A DNA stretch of 42,709 nucleotides from Listeria fleischmannii subsp. fleischmannii LU2006-1 (GCF_000344175.1 NZ_ALWW01000024.1:300-43008); one strand, 5' to 3'. Counted from the first letter of the stretch, positions 1 through 7,542 are shown. Numbers and translations: made by a program. The notes: a model not told the origin generated them from the letters alone.

Positions 1-238
1 TTAAAAGGGAAAGTGAATGTGCTGGAATGAACGGGATGGACGTGGAAGTCGAAACATTTATTGTGCTACTTGCCCCTGAAAAGTTGTCACCACAAGGATT
101 AGAAGTGTTAAGTTACATTAGCAAGCCTTTTAATTGAAAAGCGAGGAAACGATTCGTCTTTTTGAATCACGTGATACAAAGCGGATGACACAATTTGTCA
201 TTCAAAAATTAAATTATTTCTTAGATGAAGGAAAATAA
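1..238 (+). CDS. mtlR: MtlR-type PTS-regulated transcriptional activator, C-terminal fragment (frameshifted)
   Basis: This is the 3' end of a gene cut by the window edge. Reading from base 3 gives a stretch typical of the C-terminal EIIA(Mtl)-like domain of mannitol activators, with ETFIVLLAPEKLS followed by EVLSYIS. After about base 125 the frame is lost. It resumes in another frame as EETIRLFESRDTKRM and runs to the TAA at 236-238. Two single-base insertions, at the aag near 123 and the aaaa near 137-140, would restore one frame, so this may be sequencing error. The stop lies 15 bases before the EIIA start and the next genes are mtlF and mtlD, matching the mtlR-mtlF-mtlD order known from Geobacillus. 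In the family this domain lets the PTS tune DNA binding by the N-terminal region, which is not in the window. Confidence 0.7.
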
Positions 239-253
239 ATGGAGGTTTACAAA

Positions 254-689
254 ATGGTTGAATTAACAAATAGTGATGTTCGTCTAAACCAAACGTTTGG
301 AACAAAAGAAGAAGCAATTCGTGCAGCAGGAAACCTACTTTTGGAACAAGGATATGTAGAAGAAAGTTATATTGAATCCATGATTAAGCGAGATGCCTTA
401 ACATCTACGTTTATTGGAAATATGGTCGCTATTCCACACGGGACTGACGATTCCAAGAAGGCGATAAAAAAATCAGGCATTGTACTGTTACAAGTGCCAG
501 AAGGTGTGTCTTTTGATGGGAATGAAGCGAAAGTGATTATTGGAATAGCAGGAATTGACGGGCAACATATGGATTTATTATCCAATATTGCCATCGTATG
601 CTCAGAAGAAGAGAATGTGCAAAAATTAGTTGAAGCGAAAAACGGAAAAAGCTATTATTGAATGTTTTGAAGGGAGCGAGATTGCATGA
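254..689 (+). CDS. mtlF: Mannitol-specific PTS EIIA component (frameshifted near 640)
   Basis: This cytoplasmic phosphocarrier passes phosphate from HPr to the mannitol permease EIICB. The start ATG at 254 has GGAGG at 241-245 eight bases upstream, better than an in-frame ATG at 239. The phosphorylated histidine sits in the motif AIPHGT (H62). The uninterrupted frame stops at 661 after GKSYY, but dropping one A from the run near 632-636 continues as KAIIECFEGSEIA to the TGA at 687-689. That gives about 144 residues, the usual length, and an ATGA overlap with mtlD. Most likely the frameshift is a sequencing error; otherwise the protein has lost its last helix. It lies between mtlR and mtlD. 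Confidence 0.85.
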
Positions 690-1828
690 ATCAAGTAGCT
701 GTGCATTTTGGAGCTGGAAATATCGGTCGCGGATTTATCGGATTACTCCTAAGTCAAGCAGGCTATCATGTGATATTTTCAGATGTCAATGAAAATATTA
801 CAAACGAACTACACGCCAGAAAATCCTATAAAGTGGTACTCGCCGCAAACGAAAAAGAAGAAATTATGGTAACAAATGTAGATGCGATTAATAGTCTAAC
901 AGAACCTGAAAAATTAACAGACGCCATTCGTCAAGCGAAAATTGTTACAACAGCTGTTGGGCCTAATATTTTACCGAAAATTGCGAAAAGTATATCGTTA
1001 GGGCTGGAAAATCGACCAAACGAACCACTGCTCATCATCGCCTGTGAAAATATGATTGGCGGCTCCGAACTCTTAAAAGAAGAGGTCTATAAGTACTTAT
1101 CTCCTGAAGGAAAAAAACACGCCGATTTATACGTTCGCTTCCCAAATGCAGCGGTTGACCGTATTGTCCCGAATCAAACGAATATTGATCCGCTAGAAGT
1201 GCTCGTCGAACCATTTTTTGAATGGGTAGTCGAAAAACCAGCTCATTTTGCGTTACCGGAAATTGAAGGCCTTCATTTCGTAGATGACCTAACCCCGTAC
1301 ATTGAAAGAAAATTATTCACTGTGAATACAGGACATGCTGTGACTGCTTATCTTGGTTATATGCGCGAGATTGATTCCATTCTATCTGCCATTCATAATG
1401 AACGCATCTTATTTGCAGTTAGAAGTGCTTTAGAAGAAACAGGTGCTCTCCTTGAGAAAAAATTTAATTTCTCTCACGAAGAACATCAACTATACATTGA
1501 TAAAATCATTGATCGGTTTAAAAACCCCAATATTTCTGATTATGTCGACCGTGTAGGACGTTCGCCAATTCGTAAAATAGGGGAGAATGATCGTTTTGTA
1601 CAACCCGCAAGACAGTTTGTTGAAGCGTTTAATGAAACGCCAAAAGCACTGGCAAAAGCTATTGCAGCTGCCCTTCATTTTAAAAATCCAACTGATGAAG
1701 AAGCCTGCTTGTTACAAAAATCAATTGAAGAAGAAGGGCTCGAGCAAACCATTTCGAATTACACAGGATTAAAACCTTATTCCATGCTCTTTGAACGTGT
1801 CAAAGAATCTTATTATGAACAAGTTTAA
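686..1828 (+). CDS. mtlD: Mannitol-1-phosphate 5-dehydrogenase
   Basis: It oxidises the mannitol 1-phosphate delivered by the PTS to fructose 6-phosphate with NAD+. The product is 380 residues, the normal family length. The N-terminal Rossmann motif GAGNIGRG is at residues 9-16, and the family's central segment VNTGHAVTAYLG is present in the C-terminal domain near residue 213. The start overlaps the reconstructed mtlF stop as ATGA, and a good Shine-Dalgarno, GAAGGGAG, precedes it, which implies translational coupling. No terminator is evident between it and the next gene, about 93 bases downstream. Confidence 0.95.
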   Translation: MNQVAVHFGAGNIGRGFIGLLLSQAGYHVIFSDVNENITNELHARKSYKVVLAANEKEEIMVTNVDAINSLTEPEKLTDAIRQAKIVTTAVGPNILPKIAKSISLGLENRPNEPLLIIACENMIGGSELLKEEVYKYLSPEGKKHADLYVRFPNAAVDRIVPNQTNIDPLEVLVEPFFEWVVEKPAHFALPEIEGLHFVDDLTPYIERKLFTVNTGHAVTAYLGYMREIDSILSAIHNERILFAVRSALEETGALLEKKFNFSHEEHQLYIDKIIDRFKNPNISDYVDRVGRSPIRKIGENDRFVQPARQFVEAFNETPKALAKAIAAALHFKNPTDEEACLLQKSIEEEGLEQTISNYTGLKPYSMLFERVKESYYEQV

Positions 1829-1921
1829 CATGTAATTCAGGTGACAAGACACTTAAAGTTAGCTTTTTTCTATAAAACCATTTATAATGGAAAAGAATTT
1901 ATAGAAAAAGGGGTAAGGAAC

Positions 1922-2938
1922 ATGAAAGAATATTTTATCGATCGATCGTACAAGGCATCTATGGGAATTGCAAACGCCGTTTTAGTTACACTTGGCATGG
2001 GATTATTACTGCAAACTATCGGAAATTTAGTTGGTCTCGATTTTCTTGTGAAAATTGGAGCAATTGGAAAAAATATGTTAATTCCGGGTTTAGGAATTGG
2101 AATTGCCATTTGTTTAAGAGCAAATACTCTCGTTGTGATTAGTGCTGCTGCCTCTGCAGTCATTGGGGGCGGCGGTATTTTAGCACTTGAAAATGGTGGT
2201 TTTGCAATCGCAGGCGGTGAGCCAGTAGGGGCCATTTTAGCCGTTCTTGTAGCCGTATGGACTGGGAAGCGCGTGAGTGGAAAGACGAAATTTGACATGA
2301 TTGTTATACCAGGCGTTTCTCTATTAGCAGGAGGGCTTTCAGGCATTCTCTTTGCTAAAATTATGACGCCTATTTTAGTGACCGCAAGCGGTTTTATTAC
2401 GTCGCTCGTGTCTGGTTCGCCGATTATTTCCTCAATGGTGATTGCCGCCGTTTTTGGTCTGCTAATTTTAAGTCCAGCTTCATCCGCTGCACTAGCCATT
2501 GCACTTCAATTGGACCCAACCGCAAGCGCCGCCGCATTAATAGGCTGTAGCGTTCAATTCGCCTCCTTTGCCATTCTAAGTTTTCGTGATAACAATTGGG
2601 GTGGCTTTTTTGCCCAACTAATCATTACGCCAAAACTACAAACGGCGAATATTATTCGAAAGCCAAGCCTCATGTTAATCCCCCTTTTAACAGCCCTAGT
2701 CGCTGGTCCCATTGGCGTCCTCGTTTTTAACTTACAAGCTACCGCAGAAATTGCCGGTATTGGCTTGTGCGCCTTTGTTGCCCCGCTCTACCTTATTGCT
2801 AATTACGGAATTGAAACATTCCTAGCGTTTGTCCTTGTCGCCGTCATCTTCCCAGCGGCAGTAGCCTTAATTGTACGTCCCATTTTATTACGTAACGAGA
2901 AACTTAAAATGGGCGATTTAAAAATCGAATTAGAATAA
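1922..2938 (+). CDS. PTS EIIC-like integral membrane sugar transporter
   Basis: The product is a very hydrophobic protein of about 338 residues with some 9-10 predicted membrane segments and glycine/alanine-rich loops (for example PGLGIGIAICLRANT and SAVIGGGGI). This matches the stand-alone EIIC family known as PTS_EIIC_2. The substrate is unknown and there are no EIIA or EIIB domains. I chose the ATG at 1922 because AAAAGGGGTAAGGA lies just upstream; the same frame is open from 1841, but that extension lacks a ribosome site. A TATAAT at 1883-1888 may give it its own promoter. It follows the mannitol genes in the same direction. The gene ends directly before the first terminator-flanked repeat. 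Confidence 0.7.
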   Translation: MKEYFIDRSYKASMGIANAVLVTLGMGLLLQTIGNLVGLDFLVKIGAIGKNMLIPGLGIGIAICLRANTLVVISAAASAVIGGGGILALENGGFAIAGGEPVGAILAVLVAVWTGKRVSGKTKFDMIVIPGVSLLAGGLSGILFAKIMTPILVTASGFITSLVSGSPIISSMVIAAVFGLLILSPASSAALAIALQLDPTASAAALIGCSVQFASFAILSFRDNNWGGFFAQLIITPKLQTANIIRKPSLMLIPLLTALVAGPIGVLVFNLQATAEIAGIGLCAFVAPLYLIANYGIETFLAFVLVAVIFPAAVALIVRPILLRNEKLKMGDLKIELE

Positions 2939-2946
2939 GAAGGCAA

Positions 2947-2982
2947 CATAAAATCCCCTATTACATGTGTAATAGGGGATTT
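2947..2982 (+). terminator. Terminator-like hairpin, left copy of a 36-bp direct repeat
   Basis: A perfect 14-bp stem (arms AAATCCCCTATTAC at 2951-2964 and its complement at 2969-2982, loop ATGT) lies just after the EIIC gene. The identical 36-bp sequence, including the asymmetric CATA lead, recurs at 3157-3192. This left copy is followed at once by CAGACTG of the repeat element, so it has only three Ts after the stem and no proper U-tract. Confidence 0.75.
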
Positions 2983-3156
2983 CAGACTGCTGACAAACGG
3001 CAATCTTCGTTGTTAAGCCTTCCGTTCCGGTGCTCACGTACTCAAGTACGCTCCACTCCGGTACTCGGCACTGCTAGAATCTCACCATTTGTCAGCAGTC
3101 TGATTTTGGTGAGAATCGTTTTGTTTTGCGTAACCTTTGAGTTTTCTACAAGCTGT
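2983..3156. repeat. Terminator-flanked intergenic repeat element, copy 1
   Basis: A non-coding element of about 174 bp whose second copy is at 6853-7027; I count roughly a dozen differences. It opens with CAGACTGCTGACAAA (2983-2997), which is perfectly inverted as TTTGTCAGCAGTCTG at 3088-3102. A 54-bp tail follows, ending ...CTACAAGCTG plus one T. Inside is a GTAC-centred palindrome, CGTACTCAAGTACG (3037-3050). No credible reading frame is present. It is flanked by 36-bp direct repeats that are the local terminator. It resembles a MITE-like element, but I cannot name a family from the sequence. Confidence 0.8.
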
Positions 3157-3192
3157 CATAAAATCCCCTATTACATGTGTAATAGGGGATTT
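3157..3192 (+). terminator. Terminator hairpin, right copy of the 36-bp direct repeat
   Basis: An exact copy of the hairpin at 2947-2982, placed immediately after the repeat element. The stem arms are 3161-3174 and 3179-3192, followed by TTTT. It may be the original terminator of the upstream EIIC gene or a duplicate made when the element arrived. Confidence 0.75.
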
Positions 3193-3854
3193 TACCGATG
3201 AGTTGTCTTGCCACTCACCTGATGGCCGGTTTGCCCGATGTTTCTGTATAAACATGTTCACTTGAGATAAAGATAACGGTTAGACTTTGAGTATGCAAGT
3301 AGAGAAGTGAAGTCTTACTAATTGGAAAATAACTTAGCATCAATTAGTTGGGAAAAAAGTTAATTTACATGTTCCCTGACTTTGACCGAATGATAATTAT
3401 CATTTGGTAGCTACTTAACATATCGCCATCTTTTTAAATACGATACTGTATTCAACTACTTCAAGATTAAAATCGAAGTACTTGACGTAACGAAAATCCG
3501 TTTCTCAAGCCGTTTTCGAATTTGAACTTTGGTCTTAGTCGCGGCTATTCACCATCGCCTTCCTCCTGCCATCCAAGTTCGAAAAACCATCCATCAGACG
3601 TTACCGGCATATGACAAAGCTGAAAATTCAGCTTGTACACACACTATTTTAACGTAGAAGCGACTTTTTTGCGATGTGTGCGTAATGAACTAAAAAATCT
3701 TTCATTCGCAACGCCTCTCTTTCTTTTGTTACTATATTATATCCGTTTCGCCAATTTGTAAACGCTTTATAAGTAAAATAAGCCAAAAGATTAGTTTTTG
3801 GGAAAAATTGGCATTGAATTGCGCCTTACGTACTAGTTTTAAACCGAAAAAAGA
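3193..3854. other. Gene-free stretch of about 660 bp
   Basis: No reading frame with a start, ribosome site and plausible composition is visible on either strand. It holds a Fur-like palindrome at 3389-3404 and a perfect 8-bp-arm hairpin, AAGCTGAA / TTCAGCTT, at 3618-3635. It may be the remains of a lost gene or an unrecognised RNA; I cannot decide. Confidence 0.5.
3389..3404. promoter_or_regulatory. Fur-like palindrome with no gene attached
   Basis: AATGATAATTATCATT is a perfect 16-bp palindrome containing TGATAATTATCA, the core of the Fur operator. It lies about 540 bp upstream of the siderophore lipoprotein start and is separate from the operator at that gene's own promoter. TTGACC at 3382-3387 could be a -35, but no convincing -10 follows. 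Confidence 0.5.
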
Positions 3855-3907
3855 TTGACAGCCTTATTAAATTCTATTATGATAAATATCAGTGAGAATG
3901 ATTATCA
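3855..3907 (+). promoter_or_regulatory. Promoter and Fur box of the siderophore uptake operon
   Basis: TTGACA (3855-3860), a 17-bp spacer and TATGAT (3878-3883) form a near-consensus sigma-A promoter. TGAGAATGATTATCA (3893-3907) matches the 7-1-7 Fur operator TGATAAT-N-ATTATCA with one mismatch and would cover the transcription start. The upstream half GATAAATATCA may extend the site. The arrangement implies repression in iron-replete cells. Confidence 0.8.
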
Positions 3908-3940
3908 GTCTCGCAAATGAATTAAAAAAGGAGTAAAGAA

Positions 3941-4855
3941 ATGAAAAAAATAGTATTAGGTATACTCGTTATTCTTACACTTGCGCTTGCGGCATGTGGG
4001 ACTAGTGATTCAGATAAAGCAAATTCTAAATCTGAGGGAAGCAAAACGATTACATATCAGTCGGAAAATGGGGCGATTAAAGTTCCGAAAAATCCAAAAC
4101 GCGTGGTCGTCTTAACTGGTTATGCGGGAGATTTAATTCAACTAGGTGTTCCAATTGTGGGAGCAGATTCGTATAGCATGGATAATCCGAACTTTAAAGA
4201 GGGGCTAAAAGATGCTAAACTTATCTCAGAGGAAAATGTAGAAGATATCATTGCTTTAAAGCCAGATCTAATCATTGGAGCGAGTACTTCAAAAAATCAA
4301 GATAAATTGAAAAAAATTGCGCCACTTGTTACTTTTACATATGGAAAAAATGATTATTTACAACAACATATTGAAATTGGTAAAACTGTAAATAAAGAAA
4401 AAGAAGCAACAGACTGGGCAAATGATTTTGAAAAACGAGCTGAGGAAGCTGGAAAAGAAATTAAAGATAAAATTGGTGCGGATACGACGATTTCAGTCGC
4501 TGAAAACTTTGACAAACAGCTTTATGTATTTGGCGATAATTGGGGACGTGGCACAGAGATTCTTTATCAAGCAATGGGTCTTAAAATGCCGCAAACAGTA
4601 AAAGATGCTGCCTTAAAAGCAGGATATTATGCCGTTTCACCTGAAGAACTTGGAAAATATACAGGGGATTACATGGTATTAAGTAAAACGAAAGGTCAAG
4701 ATGCTTCCTTCATGGATACGGCTACCTATAAAGAAATTCCTGCTGTTAAAAATAACCGTGTATTACAAGTTAAAGCAAATGAATTCTATTTCAATGATGC
4801 TCTAACATTAGAATTCCAATTAAAAACATTTAAAAATTACTTTTTAGGAAAATAG
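3941..4855 (+). CDS. Ferric-siderophore ABC transporter substrate-binding lipoprotein
   Basis: A 304-residue periplasmic-binding-protein homologue of the FecB/YfiY/FeuA type, anchored on the outer membrane face as a lipoprotein. The signal peptide ends in the lipobox LAAC with C19 as the lipidated residue. The mature part carries the family hallmark KNPKRVVVLTGYAGDLIQLG and the helical-backbone segment EDIIALKPDLIIGAST. GGAG lies seven bases before the ATG. It is the first gene of a three-gene operon with two permeases, downstream of a Fur box, so it very likely binds a ferric siderophore. The ligand cannot be told from the sequence. The nearest B. subtilis arrangement I know is yfiY-yfiZ-yfhA. 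Confidence 0.88.
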   Translation: MKKIVLGILVILTLALAACGTSDSDKANSKSEGSKTITYQSENGAIKVPKNPKRVVVLTGYAGDLIQLGVPIVGADSYSMDNPNFKEGLKDAKLISEENVEDIIALKPDLIIGASTSKNQDKLKKIAPLVTFTYGKNDYLQQHIEIGKTVNKEKEATDWANDFEKRAEEAGKEIKDKIGADTTISVAENFDKQLYVFGDNWGRGTEILYQAMGLKMPQTVKDAALKAGYYAVSPEELGKYTGDYMVLSKTKGQDASFMDTATYKEIPAVKNNRVLQVKANEFYFNDALTLEFQLKTFKNYFLGK

Positions 4856-4870
4856 AAAAGGTGGGTTGAC

Positions 4871-5851
4871 ATGTCCGTTAAAATACCGATCTGGTCCAGA
4901 TTCGTCCTTGTGTTTTTATTACTTATAGCTATGTTCGGTCTTGCTTTATCGTTTGGATCCGTTCATTATTCATTTGGATTTCTCATTGACGGTTTTTTTC
5001 ACGGACAAAACCAAAAAGAAATCACAACACTATATGAGCTCAGGTTGCCGCGAAACATCGCGGCAATTCTGATTGGCGCAGCGCTTGGAGTTTCAGGTAG
5101 CATCATGCAAGCTCTGACACGAAATCCACTCGCTGACCCCGGAATTCTAGGCGTTTCTGCTGGCGGAAATTTAAGTTTAGCGCTCATCATTGCATTTATG
5201 CCAAACCTTGCTTTCCCCGGAAAAATGCTTGCTTCATTTTTAGGCGCTGCCGCAGGGACGATATTTGTTTTAGCGATTAGCAAACAAGGTAATATCTATA
5301 AAATTATTTTGGCGGGTGCTGCCGTTTCAGCATTTTTAACAGCGATTGCAAGTGCGGTTAGCATCCTGTTTAAAACGTCAAAAGAAATGAATATGTGGAC
5401 GTCTGGTGGACTTGTAGGGACAACGTTTCATGAAGTGGCTTTGATTGCCCCAGTCATTTTACTTGCTCTTGTTGTAAGCTTATTTTTTTCTAAACAAATT
5501 GGCATTTTAACTATGAGCGATGAGGTGGCTGTGGGGCTTGGCATTTCAATTCATCGTACGCGACTCCTGCTCTTTTTCTTTGTCGCTATTTTAACGGGTG
5601 CTTCCGTCGCACTAATTGGTGAGATTGCATTTGTCGGTTTAATCGTACCGCATTTTGCCCGTTTTATTGTAGGTGCCAACTATAAATACATATTGCCGAT
5701 GTCCGCTTTAGTCGGCGCCTTATTTTTACTTATTGCTGATACACTTAGCCGTACGCTAAATCCGCCGTTTGAAATTCCAATTGTGGCGATTTTGTCCGTT
5801 ATCGGTTTACCATTCTTTATTTACATCGTGAGAGGGGGATTAAAAGGATGA
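4871..5851 (+). CDS. Iron-siderophore ABC permease, FecCD family (first)
   Basis: This is one half of the membrane channel for ferric-siderophore import. The 326-residue product has about nine or ten membrane helices. Family motifs visible are RLPRNIAAILIGAALGVSG, the segment QALTRNPLADPGILGVSAG, and the cytoplasmic coupling region FVGLIVPHFARFIVG that contacts the ATPase. The start ATG is 15 bases after the lipoprotein stop, preceded by AAAGGTGGG. Its stop overlaps the next permease start (ATGA), so the two subunits are probably made in equal amounts. It resembles YfiZ of B. subtilis. Confidence 0.9.
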   Translation: MSVKIPIWSRFVLVFLLLIAMFGLALSFGSVHYSFGFLIDGFFHGQNQKEITTLYELRLPRNIAAILIGAALGVSGSIMQALTRNPLADPGILGVSAGGNLSLALIIAFMPNLAFPGKMLASFLGAAAGTIFVLAISKQGNIYKIILAGAAVSAFLTAIASAVSILFKTSKEMNMWTSGGLVGTTFHEVALIAPVILLALVVSLFFSKQIGILTMSDEVAVGLGISIHRTRLLLFFFVAILTGASVALIGEIAFVGLIVPHFARFIVGANYKYILPMSALVGALFLLIADTLSRTLNPPFEIPIVAILSVIGLPFFIYIVRGGLKG

Positions 5852-6816
5852 ACAAATCACGTTTTATGCTTTTCTTTTTCTCCGGTCTTATCATCCTCCT
5901 TTTAACGGCCCTGTTTAATTTAACAGTGGGAACAGAAGCCTTGCCGTTTTCGCGTGTTCTCGCCGTTTTAACTGGGCAAGGTGAGATGCTTGAAAACTTT
6001 ATTTTATTCGACCTGCGACTTCCGAGATTGCTTATCGTTTTATTCGGAGGTATGGCGCTCGTTTTATCGGGGAGTCTTCTTCAAACGCTGATGAAAAACG
6101 ACTTAGCCGATCCAGGCATTATCGGCGTCAATTCAGGCGCCGGCGTAGGCGTAGCCATTTTTTTCTTGTTTATGCCATTTAGTGCGGTAAGTGTGAATTT
6201 GATGCTTCCGTTAGCTGGCGTCATTGGCGGGCTTGTGACCGCTTTTCTTATCATCCTTTTATCACGAAATAATCCGCAGTACCTCATTTTAAACGGAATC
6301 GGTTTCTCTTTTGCCATGAGTGGCTTGATGGTTGTGCTCATGTCCTCGGCGAACCGAGAGAAAGTCGATTTTCTAGCCAAGTGGCTGTCGGGTTCCATTT
6401 GGGGTGTTGAATGGCCGTATGTCTGGGTCATGTTTATAATGCTTCTGCTCCTTGTGCCGATTGTCTTTTTATACGGGCACAAATTAGACCTTTTAACTTT
6501 GGATGAAAATACCATTATTAATTTAGGCTTGCGGGCAGGTATTTGGCGCATTCTTTTTATTGGTGTTGCCGTCGTTTTTGCAGCCGTAACCGTATCAATA
6601 ACAGGAGCGATAACGTTTTTAGGTTTAATTGGCCCGCATATCGCGAGGTCACTTGTTGGCCCTAAACACCGCTTTTTCTTACCTATCGCCATGTTAGTAG
6701 GGGCGGAATTATTTCTTATTGCAGATACCATCGCAAAACCCCTTCAACTACCAGCTGGCATTATCGTTTCGATTATCGGCAGTCCGTATTTTATTTACCT
6801 CTTATTTAAAAAATGA
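5848..6816 (+). CDS. Iron-siderophore ABC permease, FecCD family (second)
   Basis: This is the second half of the heterodimeric channel, 322 residues and about nine or ten helices. It carries the paralogous motifs RLPRLLIVLFGGMALVLSG, LMKNDLADPGIIGVNSG and the coupling segment FLGLIGPHIARSLVG. It begins inside the end of the first permease. No ATPase follows; the next thing downstream is a terminator and a repeat element, then genes on the other strand. In B. subtilis the comparable yfiYZ-yfhA and feuABC systems borrow the ATPase YusV, and a similar shared ATPase is inferred here. Confidence 0.9.
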   Translation: MNKSRFMLFFFSGLIILLLTALFNLTVGTEALPFSRVLAVLTGQGEMLENFILFDLRLPRLLIVLFGGMALVLSGSLLQTLMKNDLADPGIIGVNSGAGVGVAIFFLFMPFSAVSVNLMLPLAGVIGGLVTAFLIILLSRNNPQYLILNGIGFSFAMSGLMVVLMSSANREKVDFLAKWLSGSIWGVEWPYVWVMFIMLLLLVPIVFLYGHKLDLLTLDENTIINLGLRAGIWRILFIGVAVVFAAVTVSITGAITFLGLIGPHIARSLVGPKHRFFLPIAMLVGAELFLIADTIAKPLQLPAGIIVSIIGSPYFIYLLFKK

Positions 6817-6820
6817 GGAA

Positions 6821-6852
6821 AAAACCAGTCGCATCTCATTGCGACTGGTTTT
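6821..6852. terminator. Terminator-like hairpin, left copy of a 31-32-bp direct repeat
   Basis: The stem AAAACCAGTCGCA / TGCGACTGGTTTT (6821-6833 and 6840-6852) begins five bases after the second permease stop. The stem sequence is unrelated to that at 2947 but is repeated at 7028-7058 with one loop change (tctcat versus tttcat). It runs directly into CAGACTG of the repeat element, so its T-tract is only four bases. Confidence 0.75.
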
Positions 6853-7027
6853 CAGACTGCTGACAAACGGCAATCTTCGTCGTTAAACCTTCCGTTCCGG
6901 TGCTCACGTACTCGAGTACGCTCCGCTCCGGTACTCGGCCCTGTCTAGAATCTCACCATTTGTCAGCAGTCTGATTTTGGCGTGCGTCGTTTTGTTTTGC
7001 GTAAACTTTGTGTTCTTCTACAAGCTG
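6853..7027. repeat. Terminator-flanked intergenic repeat element, copy 2
   Basis: Second copy of the element at 2983-3156, 175 bp, from CAGACTG to CAAGCTG. The inverted repeat CAGACTGCTGACAAA is at 6853-6867 and its complement at 6959-6973. The internal palindrome is perfect here, CGTACTCGAGTACG (6907-6920). Most differences from copy 1 lie in the 54-bp tail; the inverted-repeat ends are identical. It separates the siderophore operon (plus) from the acetyltransferase gene (minus). Confidence 0.8.
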
Positions 7028-7064
7028 AAACCAGTCGCATTTCATTGCGACTGGTTTTTTTTTT
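7028..7064. terminator. Rho-independent terminator, right copy of the direct repeat
   Basis: AAACCAGTCGCA (7028-7039) pairs with TGCGACTGG (7046-7054) and is followed by ten Ts on the plus strand. It is the functional-looking terminator for the siderophore operon, and it overlaps the end of the convergent acetyltransferase gene. The left arm is A-rich, so it could also work for the minus strand. Confidence 0.85.
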
Positions 7065-7542
7065 AATCTTCTATAAAAAAGGCCATGATGATATCATCTA
7101 CAGGTTCCCCATCTAAAATAAATTCTTTTTCCAAGCGGCCTTCTTCGTGGAAGCCGTTTTTCTGATAGAAACGAATGGCTTTTTCATTTTTAGAAAGCAC
7201 ACGCAATTGTAATTTCGTATACCCTTCTTTTTTAGCATATTCCTTTAAATAAGCCATAAGTTCTTGCGCAATGCCTTGCTTTTGATAATCTGGATGAACC
7301 GCAATATCAAGTGTGGCAACATGCTGATTGGATTTTAGAGGAGTGGGTGAATGATAGCCTAAAATCCCAACCACAACTCCGTCTTTAACAGCCACGACTT
7401 TTTCACCGGCAGGGTTTTTAGCTAAATATTCGGCGGGGGAGTCGAAATGGATGGTGCTAGGTGTGGTTCCTTTTGTCCAAACTAAATGTTCTAGCGTCAT
7501 CATATCTTTTGCATCTTCTTTTTTCGAGTATCTGATTTCCAA
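7063..7542 (-). CDS. GNAT-family N-acetyltransferase
   Basis: A 159-residue acetyl-CoA-dependent acyltransferase of unknown acceptor. The conserved acetyl-CoA-binding motif A reads VHPDYQKQGIAQELM (about residues 82-96), followed by the LRVLSKNEKAIRFYQKNGF segment typical of the fold. The start is TTG at 7542, with GAAGGTG about eight bases upstream. An ATG at 7549 is in another frame. It begins 14 bases after the stop of the ABC permease gene, so it is probably the third gene of that operon. The product has no signal or membrane segment. Confidence 0.85.
   Translation of the reverse strand: MEIRYSKKEDAKDMMTLEHLVWTKGTTPSTIHFDSPAEYLAKNPAGEKVVAVKDGVVVGILGYHSPTPLKSNQHVATLDIAVHPDYQKQGIAQELMAYLKEYAKKEGYTKLQLRVLSKNEKAIRFYQKNGFHEEGRLEKEFILDGEPVDDIIMAFFIED

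Noticed and set aside
1882-2499. A 205-residue minus-strand frame
   Set aside because: It is antisense to the EIIC-like membrane gene, is rich in proline, alanine and isoleucine as expected from a hydrophobic shadow, and has no ribosome site.
2947-3192. A CRISPR array or phage attachment site as explanation for the 36-bp direct repeats
   Set aside because: There are only two copies per locus, the repeat is the gene's terminator, no cas or integrase genes are near, and the spacer is itself a repeated element.
2965-3201. A 78-residue frame within the first repeat element
   Set aside because: It is translated repeat and hairpin sequence, has no ribosome site, and the second element copy does not keep the frame.
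6081-6731. A 216-residue minus-strand frame
   Set aside because: It is the antisense shadow of the second FecCD permease; the plus-strand product has all family motifs.
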